Positions 35,910-44,036 of a DNA stretch of 64,000 nt are shown here, piece by piece. The position numbers were made by a program, and so were the translations under genes. This stretch comes from Flavobacteriales bacterium (GTDB lineage Bacteria > Bacteroidota > Bacteroidia > NS11-12g > UBA9320), in contig JACJZT010000003.1 in assembly GCA_020635455.1 (NCBI GenBank), positions 522,725-586,724 on the forward strand, written 5' to 3'. The first letter of the stretch is position 1. The number at the start of each line of letters is the position of its first letter. Below the pieces are notes generated by a model. That model had not been told where the DNA came from and did no database searches. It worked only from the letters and a program-made list of their open reading frames with translations.

Positions 35910-36952
35910 TGATTTCATTATATGTCAGTCATAAGTTTGTTGAAGAATTTCAGAATAGAACCGATTGGACAGATGAAATAATCTATGATTTTAGAAACCG
36001 TTTTCTTAAGAAAATAAGGGGAATTGAAGTTATAACAGATTCTGATTTTGATGGCATTGAAGATTTGGTTAATGAAAGCGAGTTTTACAGTGATTTATCA
36101 GAAATAAATGGAATTGTCTGTGATAAAACTTGGCTGGATAAATTGAAAGATGAAAGCTTTCTATATAGTGGTAACTTGTCAAAGGTATTTCTTCTTGGAA
36201 ATGATTTTGACTGCAAAGCCATGACCTCTGAATATAATCTACTTTTTATCAATAATAGTAACCTTTTAGACTCATGGAATGATGTTAGAACAGACAGAGA
36301 AATAAGTGAGATGACGCCCAGTAATAGCGATGACAACCCATTTAGTTTCCATTCTTGGGAAAAATTAAAACTATTTAAGCATCCTTTTCATGATTTATTG
36401 ATTTTTGACCTTTATTTATTAGGAGATAAAAGCAATCAGAAAATAGACGATAACCTTATTCCCATGTTAAATTGCTTGTCGGAATTTAATCCAAAACAGA
36501 AATTTGAACTCACAATCCTCACAAAGGAATTCTTAAAACCTAAAAACATATATAACCCTGTTGAGAAAATAGAGGAAGTTTTCACAAAAATAGGAATTGA
36601 GAAATGTAAACTTATATACTATGATGCGCAAAAATCGGAGAGCTTAAAAGAACATGACAGGCAACTATATACCAATTATATGGTATTTGATTGTGGTGCA
36701 GGTTGGAATATTTTCAATCAAAAGGGTGGTGTTAATACTTCGACTAAAATAATTGGCAGGTCTATTTTTAGAAACGATTCAAAAAACTCATCAGAAAGTG
36801 CCCTTCAAAATTTTAAGAAATATTTTGAAGCGGTTAAGCATAGTAAAATACAAATTGCAATGGCTGGCCAGTTTGATGATAAAGGCAAATTAAAATTCGA
36901 CTTAATGGATTATCATTATCCGCTTGATTTTTACCCCGTTATTTTAAAATAA
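35909..36952 (+). CDS. Unrecognised protein coupled to the OLD-like ATPase
   Basis: A 347-residue protein I do not recognise. It overlaps the ATPase stop codon by one base, so it is likely its effector or partner. Features seen: an N-terminal alpha/beta region, a middle strand ELTILTKEF, and a late HDRQLYTNYMVFDCGAGWNIF region (His about 248) that recalls phospholipase-D-like folds with an HDR motif, followed by a C-terminal segment ending FDLMDYHYPLDFYP. It is acidic and has no membrane segment or signal. A nuclease or hydrolase role is a guess. It ends 6 bp from the convergent WYL gene. Confidence 0.7.
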   Translation: MISLYVSHKFVEEFQNRTDWTDEIIYDFRNRFLKKIRGIEVITDSDFDGIEDLVNESEFYSDLSEINGIVCDKTWLDKLKDESFLYSGNLSKVFLLGNDFDCKAMTSEYNLLFINNSNLLDSWNDVRTDREISEMTPSNSDDNPFSFHSWEKLKLFKHPFHDLLIFDLYLLGDKSNQKIDDNLIPMLNCLSEFNPKQKFELTILTKEFLKPKNIYNPVEKIEEVFTKIGIEKCKLIYYDAQKSESLKEHDRQLYTNYMVFDCGAGWNIFNQKGGVNTSTKIIGRSIFRNDSKNSSESALQNFKKYFEAVKHSKIQIAMAGQFDDKGKLKFDLMDYHYPLDFYPVILK

Positions 36953-36958
36953 TATCCT

Positions 36959-37975
36959 CTAAGCAGAATACAAATTACTGGCTTCCCCCAGCCTGCTTTT
37001 GATAGCATTTGTAAGGCCTTCCGGCGAAATCACCTTCACACTTTCTGCATACGAAAGTATCAATCTTATAAATTCGTAATTAATGATTAATTCCAATTTC
37101 ACCTCTAAGGTATTCGCATCCATCCAATTTGATCGTTGCGAACCATGTATGGGTTTCGATTCGATGTAATTACCGGTTTTTCCGTAAAAATGTAGAATGA
37201 TATTCTCGGTAGATTGTTCCATTGGCTTGGTTACGCCGATTATATCCTCAAAATATTCAGACCAATCGATTGAATTATTTTCACGGTAGTTATCCGTAAT
37301 TTCATCAATAGATTGAATTCTGTCCAAGGCGAGATTCCAATCGTATTTATCCATTTCATCATTGTATCCAAAAAGAAACCAGCGGTTATTGTATTGTTTA
37401 AGATAGTATGGATGAATGACTATTTCAAAAGATTCAACATTTTCAAATGGTTTGTAGTCAATCCTAAGTACCTTTTTGTAATAGATGGCATTATATAATT
37501 TGCCGAGGTTCTCAATTCCTTTCAGGTAGTTGTTGTTGTCAAATTCGATAATAGTATGCTGGTTACCTTCGGTTCCTATTCCTTGCCTCAATTTAGGAAT
37601 TAGTTCATTAATCCATTCAAACTGCGGCATACCTTTAAACTGGGACAGTATTTCGAGAGCTGATTTCAGTTGATTAATTTCCACTTCATTTAGTGGCATT
37701 TGATTGATAGAAAAATCGGTATCCACATAACGGTAATAAACTTTTTTACCATCTTTCAATCTTTCCAATTCTATTCCCCAGCCCTCACTGCTTTCCATAA
37801 ATGAAATATCTGAAAAAATTTGCCTTCTGCTTATTCCACCTAAGTCAGGGTCAATTTCGGTCAATGCTTTTTCACATTCTTTCATCAAGTCCTCAATAAA
37901 ATAGCGTTTACCCGGATTGCGAAAGCAATTATCGAGAATCTTATATCGAATAAATTGATTTTTATTGGTAGCCAT
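36959..37975 (-). CDS. WYL-domain transcriptional regulator (second, divergent to the retron-type operon)
   Basis: A 338-residue regulator with an N-terminal winged-helix region (IRYKILDNCFRNPGKRYFIEDL, shown in part) and a WYL domain in which KKVLRIDYKPF and YNNRWFLFGYND are visible, then a C-terminal WCX region. I chose the ATG at 37975. The frame opens to 38131, but that extension would run through the promoter-like TATTTTTG and the 13-bp inverted repeat just upstream, which instead look like its own promoter and operator. WYL proteins commonly repress defence operons; this one could control itself, the divergent RT operon, and the methylase-kinase operon that shares the operator core. Confidence 0.87.
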   Translation of the reverse strand: MATNKNQFIRYKILDNCFRNPGKRYFIEDLMKECEKALTEIDPDLGGISRRQIFSDISFMESSEGWGIELERLKDGKKVYYRYVDTDFSINQMPLNEVEINQLKSALEILSQFKGMPQFEWINELIPKLRQGIGTEGNQHTIIEFDNNNYLKGIENLGKLYNAIYYKKVLRIDYKPFENVESFEIVIHPYYLKQYNNRWFLFGYNDEMDKYDWNLALDRIQSIDEITDNYRENNSIDWSEYFEDIIGVTKPMEQSTENIILHFYGKTGNYIESKPIHGSQRSNWMDANTLEVKLELIINYEFIRLILSYAESVKVISPEGLTNAIKSRLGEASNLYSA

Positions 37976-37989
37976 TTTTAAAGGATTAT

Positions 37990-37997
37990 CAAAAATA
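37990..37997 (-). promoter_or_regulatory. -7 box TATTTTTG of the second WYL gene
   Basis: On the minus strand this reads TATTTTTG, an exact TAnnTTTG match, 15 bases before the ATG at 37975. No -33 TTG is seen at 19-21 bases; that position is occupied by the inverted repeat, consistent with a regulated promoter. Confidence 0.55.
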
Positions 37998-37999
37998 AT

Positions 38000-38030
38000 T
38001 CTTTCTGTGCAAATAAATTGCACAGAAAGA
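38000..38030. promoter_or_regulatory. Candidate operator: 13-bp perfect inverted repeat
   Basis: TCTTTCTGTGCAA and TTGCACAGAAAGA, separated by ATAAA, lie between the WYL gene and the RT operon. The core is CTGTG-N11-CACAG, as at 14412-14432. It covers the area just upstream of the WYL -7 box and so fits autoregulation. Confidence 0.7.
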
Positions 38031-38275
38031 TTCTTAATTTGTACCGGTTCTTTGAAAGCCTGTTGTAAGATATTGATTTTTGCCAACTGGAAATTATCGT
38101 AAGGTAGTATCAGATCGGTTGGTGTCTTCAAGGTAACTTGAGGATGAATGTTTAAAAGTAATTACTCTAGCAATTTACTTCTGGTAATGCTTAACTTAAA
38201 ATTATTAACCTTTAATTTTTAATACAAGTTCCATAAACAAAGAGTATAGCAACGGGCTTCACAGAACTTAGAATT
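38031..38275. other. Gene-free leader of the retron-type operon; possible ncRNA location
   Basis: No ORF is supported. A retron would encode its msr-msd RNA here, just upstream of the RT. Small hairpins are visible: TCAAG-GTAA-CTTGA (38128-38141) and AGCA-AT-TTAC/GTAA-TGCT (38169-38191), and TCTTCAAG (38125-38132) can pair with CTTGAAGA at the RT start (38282-38289). None is decisive, and no long a1/a2 pair was found, so no ncRNA is claimed. Confidence 0.35.
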
Positions 38276-40426
38276 ATGAAGCTTGAAGAGGCGCATATTA
38301 AATCAATTAAGTCATCATTTGAAAAAATGAAGGATAAAGAGGATTTGCTGCAACTTTTGAACTTTGTTAAACCATTAGTTTATGGTGAAAAGACAATTCC
38401 TTTTAAGTTGAAGCAACTGACTTGGTATGCCAATTCGACCTTGAAAGGCCGTAGATACAAAGAATTTAACATAAAAAAGAAGTCAGGTGAACATAGAACC
38501 ATAAATTCCCCGGTAAGTGGTTTAAAAGCCATTCAAAGAATTTTGAATTTTATCCTTCAATGCGTTTATGAGCCTCATAAAGCAGCAATGGGTTTTGTTA
38601 ATGGTAAATCCATTGTTGATAATGCAAGATTACACACTGGCAACCATTATGTTTATAATATTGATCTGAAGGATTTCTTTCCTAGTATTGAGGCAGGCAG
38701 AATTTGGTCAAGATTTCAACATCCACCTTTCAACCTAAATGATAGGACCAATAGAAAAGAACTTGCAAATATTATTACCTGGCTTTGCTGCTGTGAAATG
38801 GAGGTCGAGCGTTTAGATGAAAAAAACCAGTGGCATATAGTCAAAAGAAATGTCTTACCTCAGGGAGCACCGACTTCGCCAACCATCAGCAATATTGTAT
38901 GTCACCAATTGGATTTTTATTTATCAGCAGTGGCAAAACGTTTTGGTTTAAAGTACAGTCGTTATGCCGATGACATAACCTATAGTTCTATGCACAATGT
39001 TTATCAAAAAGGCAGCGAATTTTTGTCGGAAGTGCATAGAATTATATCAGCACAAAGCTTCCATATTAATGTAAATAAAACCCGTTTACAGAAAGCCGGA
39101 TACCGACAGGAGGTAACCGGTTTATTAGTAAATGAAAACGTAAATTTACAAACAAGGTATATCAAACAATTGCGAATGTGGTTATATTATTGGGAAAGGT
39201 ATGGTTACGAAAGAGCCTCAGGATTCTTTTTACAGCAATATGTTGCCGATAAAGGCCATGTAAAAAATGGCAAACCGGATTTGGCAAATGTAATTTCAGG
39301 CAAGCTTGATTACTTGAAAATGGTTAAGGGATCTGAGAATGATTTGTACTTGAAGTTAAAAAATAGGTTTAATCAACTTACAACTAAAACTATTGACCAG
39401 ATAGATTTAAGTAAGGTTAAAAAGATAAGTAAACCTTCAGAAAGAGAATCAATTATTGAAGAGAACATCGATATTAATAATAATAATTCTTATCCAATAC
39501 TCCATAATCCTCAAAAAACTATTACGCTTTTGAAATCCTTTTCGGTCAATGAGAAAGATCTGAAATATTCAACACACAGTTGGGAAGAAGGTAAATACAA
39601 CAGTTATGAAGAATATATTGAAAAAATTAGAATTGAATGGAATGAAATCAAGGACGAATTAAAAAACCAAAGCCCAAGATTATTTGCCAAAATCTCAAAT
39701 TTTTTATTCAATAATAAGCTAGGACAAAAAAACGAAGAAGGTTATTACATTTCTTGGGGTGAAAAAAGGTTGAAATTTGGATGGTCATCCGCAAACCTAA
39801 AGGACCATATGAGTGATCCTGGTAACTCCCCATTTTCTTGCCCGATTCCTGATCAAATAAGAGAATTGGACAAAAGACATGACCTCTTATATTTTAAGGA
39901 TTATGCTGATGTTTTTAAAAATGAAATAGAGTTCAGAGAAGATTCTAATAATTTCAAAAAAATGATTTTGGAATTATGGGAAAAAGAATTGAGTTATGAT
40001 TTCAACATAAAGGGTGTTGAGCAATTTGCTGGTTTCTCATTTTTTACAGATGTTCATCTTGTAAAAGAATCGTTAAGAACTGTATTTCGCGATATGTATA
40101 AAGTAAAGCCACAGTTCCCAACAATAATAATTGAAAAAATAAGCAGCTTTAATGAAAGAGGATACCATTTAATTAAAGTAACACAAAAAGACTCTTTTAT
40201 CACCAGAGATGTTAACGATCCTAAACTAACAAGCCCTTCCGGTAACTTGTTTTCCATCATAAGAAATCTTAAAAATTTATCTGATTACTCTATAGTTAGC
40301 AGGTTTAGGGATGGTAGAAATTATCGACTTAATTATCTAACTTCTACTAAGACTGATTTCATTGAAACTCTTACACAGGATGAAAATACCCTAGGATTTA
40401 GTCACGAATTCAAATTTTATTTATGA
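38276..40426 (+). CDS. Retron-type reverse transcriptase with a long C-terminal extension
   Basis: A 716-residue protein. Residues about 55-350 form a retron-type RT: NAxxH as NARLH (116-120), LKDFFPSI with the first catalytic Asp, QGAPTSPTISN, catalytic YADD (230-233) and the retron VTG motif (280-282). Retron RTs are normally 300-400 residues, so the last 350 or so are additional. This extension has a FAGFSFFTDVHLVKESL helix, a strand IIIEKISSF, and a PSGNLFSII segment. Their order weakly resembles a degenerate GHKL ATPase, but this is speculative. The stop overlaps the next start (ATGA), so it is translationally coupled to three genes. Confidence 0.85.
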   Translation: MKLEEAHIKSIKSSFEKMKDKEDLLQLLNFVKPLVYGEKTIPFKLKQLTWYANSTLKGRRYKEFNIKKKSGEHRTINSPVSGLKAIQRILNFILQCVYEPHKAAMGFVNGKSIVDNARLHTGNHYVYNIDLKDFFPSIEAGRIWSRFQHPPFNLNDRTNRKELANIITWLCCCEMEVERLDEKNQWHIVKRNVLPQGAPTSPTISNIVCHQLDFYLSAVAKRFGLKYSRYADDITYSSMHNVYQKGSEFLSEVHRIISAQSFHINVNKTRLQKAGYRQEVTGLLVNENVNLQTRYIKQLRMWLYYWERYGYERASGFFLQQYVADKGHVKNGKPDLANVISGKLDYLKMVKGSENDLYLKLKNRFNQLTTKTIDQIDLSKVKKISKPSERESIIEENIDINNNNSYPILHNPQKTITLLKSFSVNEKDLKYSTHSWEEGKYNSYEEYIEKIRIEWNEIKDELKNQSPRLFAKISNFLFNNKLGQKNEEGYYISWGEKRLKFGWSSANLKDHMSDPGNSPFSCPIPDQIRELDKRHDLLYFKDYADVFKNEIEFREDSNNFKKMILELWEKELSYDFNIKGVEQFAGFSFFTDVHLVKESLRTVFRDMYKVKPQFPTIIIEKISSFNERGYHLIKVTQKDSFITRDVNDPKLTSPSGNLFSIIRNLKNLSDYSIVSRFRDGRNYRLNYLTSTKTDFIETLTQDENTLGFSHEFKFYL

Positions 40427-41064
40427 TGAATTATGCAATATTGATCGAAGATCGAGTACATAGGCAAAAAAAACATTTAGAGGGTAAAATAATTGAATTA
40501 AATAATTTTTCCTTTCTAAAAAATGTATCTGGTGGACAGGATTTCGTGGACATACTCATGAAATTAAACAAAAAAGAATATACCGTCCTTAACGAATACT
40601 CAGTAATTATGCTTCATAGATCCGCATTCGAAACTGAAATTAGAAATGGATTAATGGATTATCTTAAAACAACAAATAAAAAAGTTGTATTCTTTTCAGG
40701 AGGAATTTCCGGATGTCAAATCAGTAAAATTGGGAACCTTGAGTTTTTACTAATAAATGTAAACCAGTTCTATTCTGACAATTTATTATTATTTCTTAAG
40801 AATAATGCGACAAACCTCTTGGAACTTGCTTTTGGGAGCAATTGGCAAACATCAATATTAGTGGATGCTTATGAAAAGTTAATTCTTTATTCTAAATCAT
40901 TCACTAAACAACCCTGGTCTTCTATTGAAGTAAATTTGAAGTTAAATACCAAAATTAAAGAAGACTATTTTTTTGAGTTATCTCAAAAGGATTACATATA
41001 TAAAACTGACCTAGAAGTAGTATTAAATAAAATGAATTTAGATTTAAATGAAAGAATAGAATGA
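40423..41064 (+). CDS. Unrecognised small protein, possible pseudo-receiver
   Basis: A 213-residue protein with no family I recognise. It overlaps the RT gene by 4 bp and the next gene by 4 bp, so it is made with them. Its alternating strands YAILIEDR, SVIMLHRS, KKVVFFSGG and FLLINVN sit where a receiver domain has its acidic pocket, phospho-Asp, Thr/Ser and Lys; here the phospho-Asp position is His and the Lys position is Asn. If this reading is right it is a non-phosphorylatable pseudo-receiver. Start could be either of two adjacent ATGs (40423 or 40426). Confidence 0.6.
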   Translation: MMNYAILIEDRVHRQKKHLEGKIIELNNFSFLKNVSGGQDFVDILMKLNKKEYTVLNEYSVIMLHRSAFETEIRNGLMDYLKTTNKKVVFFSGGISGCQISKIGNLEFLLINVNQFYSDNLLLFLKNNATNLLELAFGSNWQTSILVDAYEKLILYSKSFTKQPWSSIEVNLKLNTKIKEDYFFELSQKDYIYKTDLEVVLNKMNLDLNERIE

Positions 41065-42881
41065 ATCTGATTTTCCCATTAAAGGATTTTGACATAGGAA
41101 ATATTGACAATACTTTTTTCTTCTCCGAAAATATTTCCGAAAATTACGAAAATGATATTGATCAACTATTTCAATCGTTCCTAAATTTGAATAAAAATAA
41201 AGAAATAGTTACTTTTACCCTCCCGCTTAATCTGTCAAATAATTTCATGGAGTTCAGCGGGTTAATATTTGCACATCATGTTAGATTATCCAGAGAATTA
41301 AAATTTTGTAATGCGCCAATCATATTTTATGGGGTTCTGGAATTAGAACAAATACTAAGATTAACTTCCTTAGCAAGAATATTGCTTACAGATAATGTTC
41401 TATATGTCAATATGGTTAAATATTCATTCCAGGATATTCAAAGGGCTATTAAAAAGTATCGATTAAAACCGTTTGATTTAAATAGATTTATTGATCAAAT
41501 TCAATTAATTCCTCCTTCAAATTACAATTCTCACCATGGTATTGACAATGAATTTGCATTAATCCAATGGTCAAACTATATTGGTTGTTTTGACAGACTT
41601 CCTCAGCAGTTTAGAAAAGAATTTGTAAGTAATTTGTACTTTAAATATTTAAAAGCAAAAAATTCAATTTTTGCATTTGGTGAATATAATCCTATTAAGA
41701 TTTCGTCCTCAGAAAATACTCGGATATTATTAGTAGACGACGAGGCTTACAAGGGCTGGAAGTCTTTTTACGAGTCATTTTTTCATAATTCCAACGTAGA
41801 ATTTGAAGACTCCGGCATAGATTTTAAAAATAAAGATAAAGATGAGCTTATTAAAATGATTGAATCAAAGGTTAGAGAATTCAAACCGCATATCATTTTG
41901 CTAGATATCAGATTGCATGATAGTGATTTCGAGCAAAATATTTTACCAGAATGCTTAACCGGTATAGAACTTCTAGAGAAAATAAAAACAATAAATAGTG
42001 GCATCCAAATTTTAATAACAACAGCTTCCAATAAAGCATGGAATTATAACTTGGCCAAACAAAAAGGAGCGTACGATTTTATCATTAAAGATGGATTTGA
42101 AAATCCAGAATATTCATTAAAAAGACTAGTCTTTTCAATAGAAATAGCTGCAAAAAGAGCGATTTTTTTAAAAAACGTACGAAAACGGATAAATTTAATA
42201 ATTAAGCTTATTAACGAAAATCCTCAATTCGATTATAATGAAAAAGATGGCTTGGTAAGTCAAATTGAAAATAATAATATATTAAGAAACAAGTTTCTTT
42301 CAGACCTCAATTCAGCTTTTGCATTATTGGATATCAGTTGTGAAGACCCTAACAAGTTAAAATATTATTCATATTGCTATCTACAGTTATTTATTTGTAT
42401 TGAAGAATTCGTAAATCTGGAATCTGTTTTCGAAATTGTTGGTGACCAAAGTTTTGTAATCCACAGCCTAAAGAGAATTTGTGTTTCAAAGCGAAGTGAT
42501 GATACTGTAGAACAAGCAATTAAATTTAATAAAAATAATAATGGTAAGTACATAATTGAGAAATGTTCAAAAAAATTCATAAGGCTTGATACGAATTTTT
42601 TAGTTTCCTCCATCTTAATATTTAAGTACGGAAATGAAAATTCAAGCGAGAATAATTGGACAAAAGTATACAAACAACGAAATGAGATAGTTCATGAAGG
42701 ATCTATGCCAAATGAAAACCAAATATTTGATTTACTCGATTTTATTCGATATTTTTTTAACGCAAAGAATGAAAATAGTGACAATTTAGATAAAGGCTTA
42801 ATTCCCATTTCAGATGAAGAAAAATTGCAGTTATTAAAGCAAAAAATTAATACTAGCGAAAATGGTAAAAGCATATTTTAA
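41061..42881 (+). CDS. Receiver-domain protein with HEPN-like C-terminus
   Basis: A 606-residue protein. Residues about 1-190 are an alpha/beta region unlike anything I can name (TLPLNLSNNF, IFYGVLELEQ). A receiver domain follows (about 220-360) with the full set: acidic pair D226/D227 in LLVDDE, phospho-acceptor D282 in ILLDIRL, T320/T321 and K343 in FIIKDG. The helical C-terminus ends with QRNEIVHEG, an exact RNxxxH (R540-H545) motif typical of HEPN ribonucleases. This suggests phosphorylation-controlled RNA cleavage. Overlaps at both ends place it in the RT operon. Confidence 0.72.
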   Translation: MNLIFPLKDFDIGNIDNTFFFSENISENYENDIDQLFQSFLNLNKNKEIVTFTLPLNLSNNFMEFSGLIFAHHVRLSRELKFCNAPIIFYGVLELEQILRLTSLARILLTDNVLYVNMVKYSFQDIQRAIKKYRLKPFDLNRFIDQIQLIPPSNYNSHHGIDNEFALIQWSNYIGCFDRLPQQFRKEFVSNLYFKYLKAKNSIFAFGEYNPIKISSSENTRILLVDDEAYKGWKSFYESFFHNSNVEFEDSGIDFKNKDKDELIKMIESKVREFKPHIILLDIRLHDSDFEQNILPECLTGIELLEKIKTINSGIQILITTASNKAWNYNLAKQKGAYDFIIKDGFENPEYSLKRLVFSIEIAAKRAIFLKNVRKRINLIIKLINENPQFDYNEKDGLVSQIENNNILRNKFLSDLNSAFALLDISCEDPNKLKYYSYCYLQLFICIEEFVNLESVFEIVGDQSFVIHSLKRICVSKRSDDTVEQAIKFNKNNNGKYIIEKCSKKFIRLDTNFLVSSILIFKYGNENSSENNWTKVYKQRNEIVHEGSMPNENQIFDLLDFIRYFFNAKNENSDNLDKGLIPISDEEKLQLLKQKINTSENGKSIF

Positions 42882-43851
42882 AAATATACGGAAGTCAATA
42901 TTAAATGAATTACTTAATGCGAGTAAAAGTGTTAAGGTTGCTGTATACTGGTTCACCAATCATGATCTTTTTGATATGCTATACCAAAAACAATTGAGCG
43001 GTGTTCAATGTGAATTAATTATACACAATGATTATATTAACAATAGAGAAACGGGTTTGCCCTTCCAAAAGCTCATAGATGCTGGAGGTAAATTTTTTTT
43101 TTCGGATGAAGTAAATCCAATGCACAATAAATTTTGCATAATCGATAACCAGGTTTTAATTAATGGCTCATATAACTGGACCTATTACGCCGAAAGCAAG
43201 AACAGAGAGAATATTCTCATTATCAAGCAAGAACCAGTAGCTTTAGCATCTTTCAACGAAGAATTTGAAAAATTAGTAGGTCTTATTGAACCTGTTAATA
43301 ATCTTAACCCAACTACAAAGTTTGAGGTAGATGAAAACAATTTACTTAGGGCACAGGACTACTTAGCTCATGATATCGTTTTTCAGGCAAAAGCAACCAA
43401 TAAACCTGAAATTGTACAATCAGCATTTGATATAGCCCCTAACAATTTAGAAATACAAAAAATAGCCTATAATTTGGATTTAGTAAAAAAATACAAATTA
43501 AAACACTCGGTAGGTGTTGGAATTGTAAATGACGAGGTAAAATTTATAGCTAAAAAGGGGGCTTCTATCCCAGCTACTTTTACCACTATAGTCAGGACAA
43601 GTTATAGTAATCAAACCAAAAGCGTAACCGATATTGTTTTCGGTGAACAAGAGAAAGCAACAATAAATAGGAAATTGACGGTAATGACTTTAAATGGTCT
43701 TCCAAAGAAACCGGCGGGAAAAGCTGAGGTTAAATTCACTTTTTCAATAGATCTTATGGGTAAAATTAGGATAGAAAAGATGTCTTTGGACAATGGTAAA
43801 AAAGAAATCATTAATCAAAATGCTAAATGGTTGATAGAAGAGAATTTTTAA
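42862..43851 (+). CDS. Phospholipase-D-type nuclease fused to an Hsp70 substrate-binding-like domain
   Basis: A 329-residue protein whose ATG overlaps the receiver-HEPN gene by 20 bp. Residues about 1-140 are a PLD-like half: VKVAVYWF, then the HxK motif MHNKFCIIDN (H88, K90, D95) and INGSYNWT; one HKD motif means it should dimerise. Residues about 212-315 read like the beta domain of Hsp70: IP...F.T then VFGEQ, NRKLTVMTLNGLPKKPAGKAE and FSIDLMGKIRIE, matching the DnaK order of GE, NK.LG.F.L.GIP.AP.G and F.ID.NGIL. No Hsp70 ATPase domain is present. A T10 run lies in the coding region (43093-43102). Confidence 0.75.
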   Translation: MVKAYFKNIRKSILNELLNASKSVKVAVYWFTNHDLFDMLYQKQLSGVQCELIIHNDYINNRETGLPFQKLIDAGGKFFFSDEVNPMHNKFCIIDNQVLINGSYNWTYYAESKNRENILIIKQEPVALASFNEEFEKLVGLIEPVNNLNPTTKFEVDENNLLRAQDYLAHDIVFQAKATNKPEIVQSAFDIAPNNLEIQKIAYNLDLVKKYKLKHSVGVGIVNDEVKFIAKKGASIPATFTTIVRTSYSNQTKSVTDIVFGEQEKATINRKLTVMTLNGLPKKPAGKAEVKFTFSIDLMGKIRIEKMSLDNGKKEIINQNAKWLIEENF

Positions 43852-44036
43852 CCATAAACATTTTTCTAAAACCTCAAATAAATTCAATCTATGAAATTTT
43901 GAATATTAATAAATTAAATAAATGGGAATCTTTCTACTTTTTGTGCGAAAAACTGTGTAAGTACGCCTTTTTCTGTCTGGGTTAAAATTGATTTTCAAAT
44001 ATGTTTGACTGACCTCCTCTCTAAGAACGAGACCAT

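Larger units (their letters stand above)
10232..43851. other. Defence island adjoining tRNA-Pro
   Basis: An accessory block of 22 genes, visibly more AT-rich than its flanks. It is packed with restriction, nuclease, ATPase, WYL-regulator and reverse-transcriptase genes, bordered by tRNA-Pro on the left and transporter genes on the right. No integrase, relaxase, transposase or phage structural gene is seen inside, and no copy of the tRNA 3' end was found at the right border, so the mechanism of acquisition is not visible. Confidence 0.85.

Noticed and set aside
37976..38131. N-terminal extension of the second WYL regulator
   Set aside because: It runs through a -7 box and a perfect inverted repeat; the winged-helix domain starts after the ATG at 37975.
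10232..43851. CRISPR array or cas genes in the defence island
   Set aside because: No regularly spaced repeats were seen, and the Cas4-like protein is a DUF2779 fusion without neighbouring cas genes.
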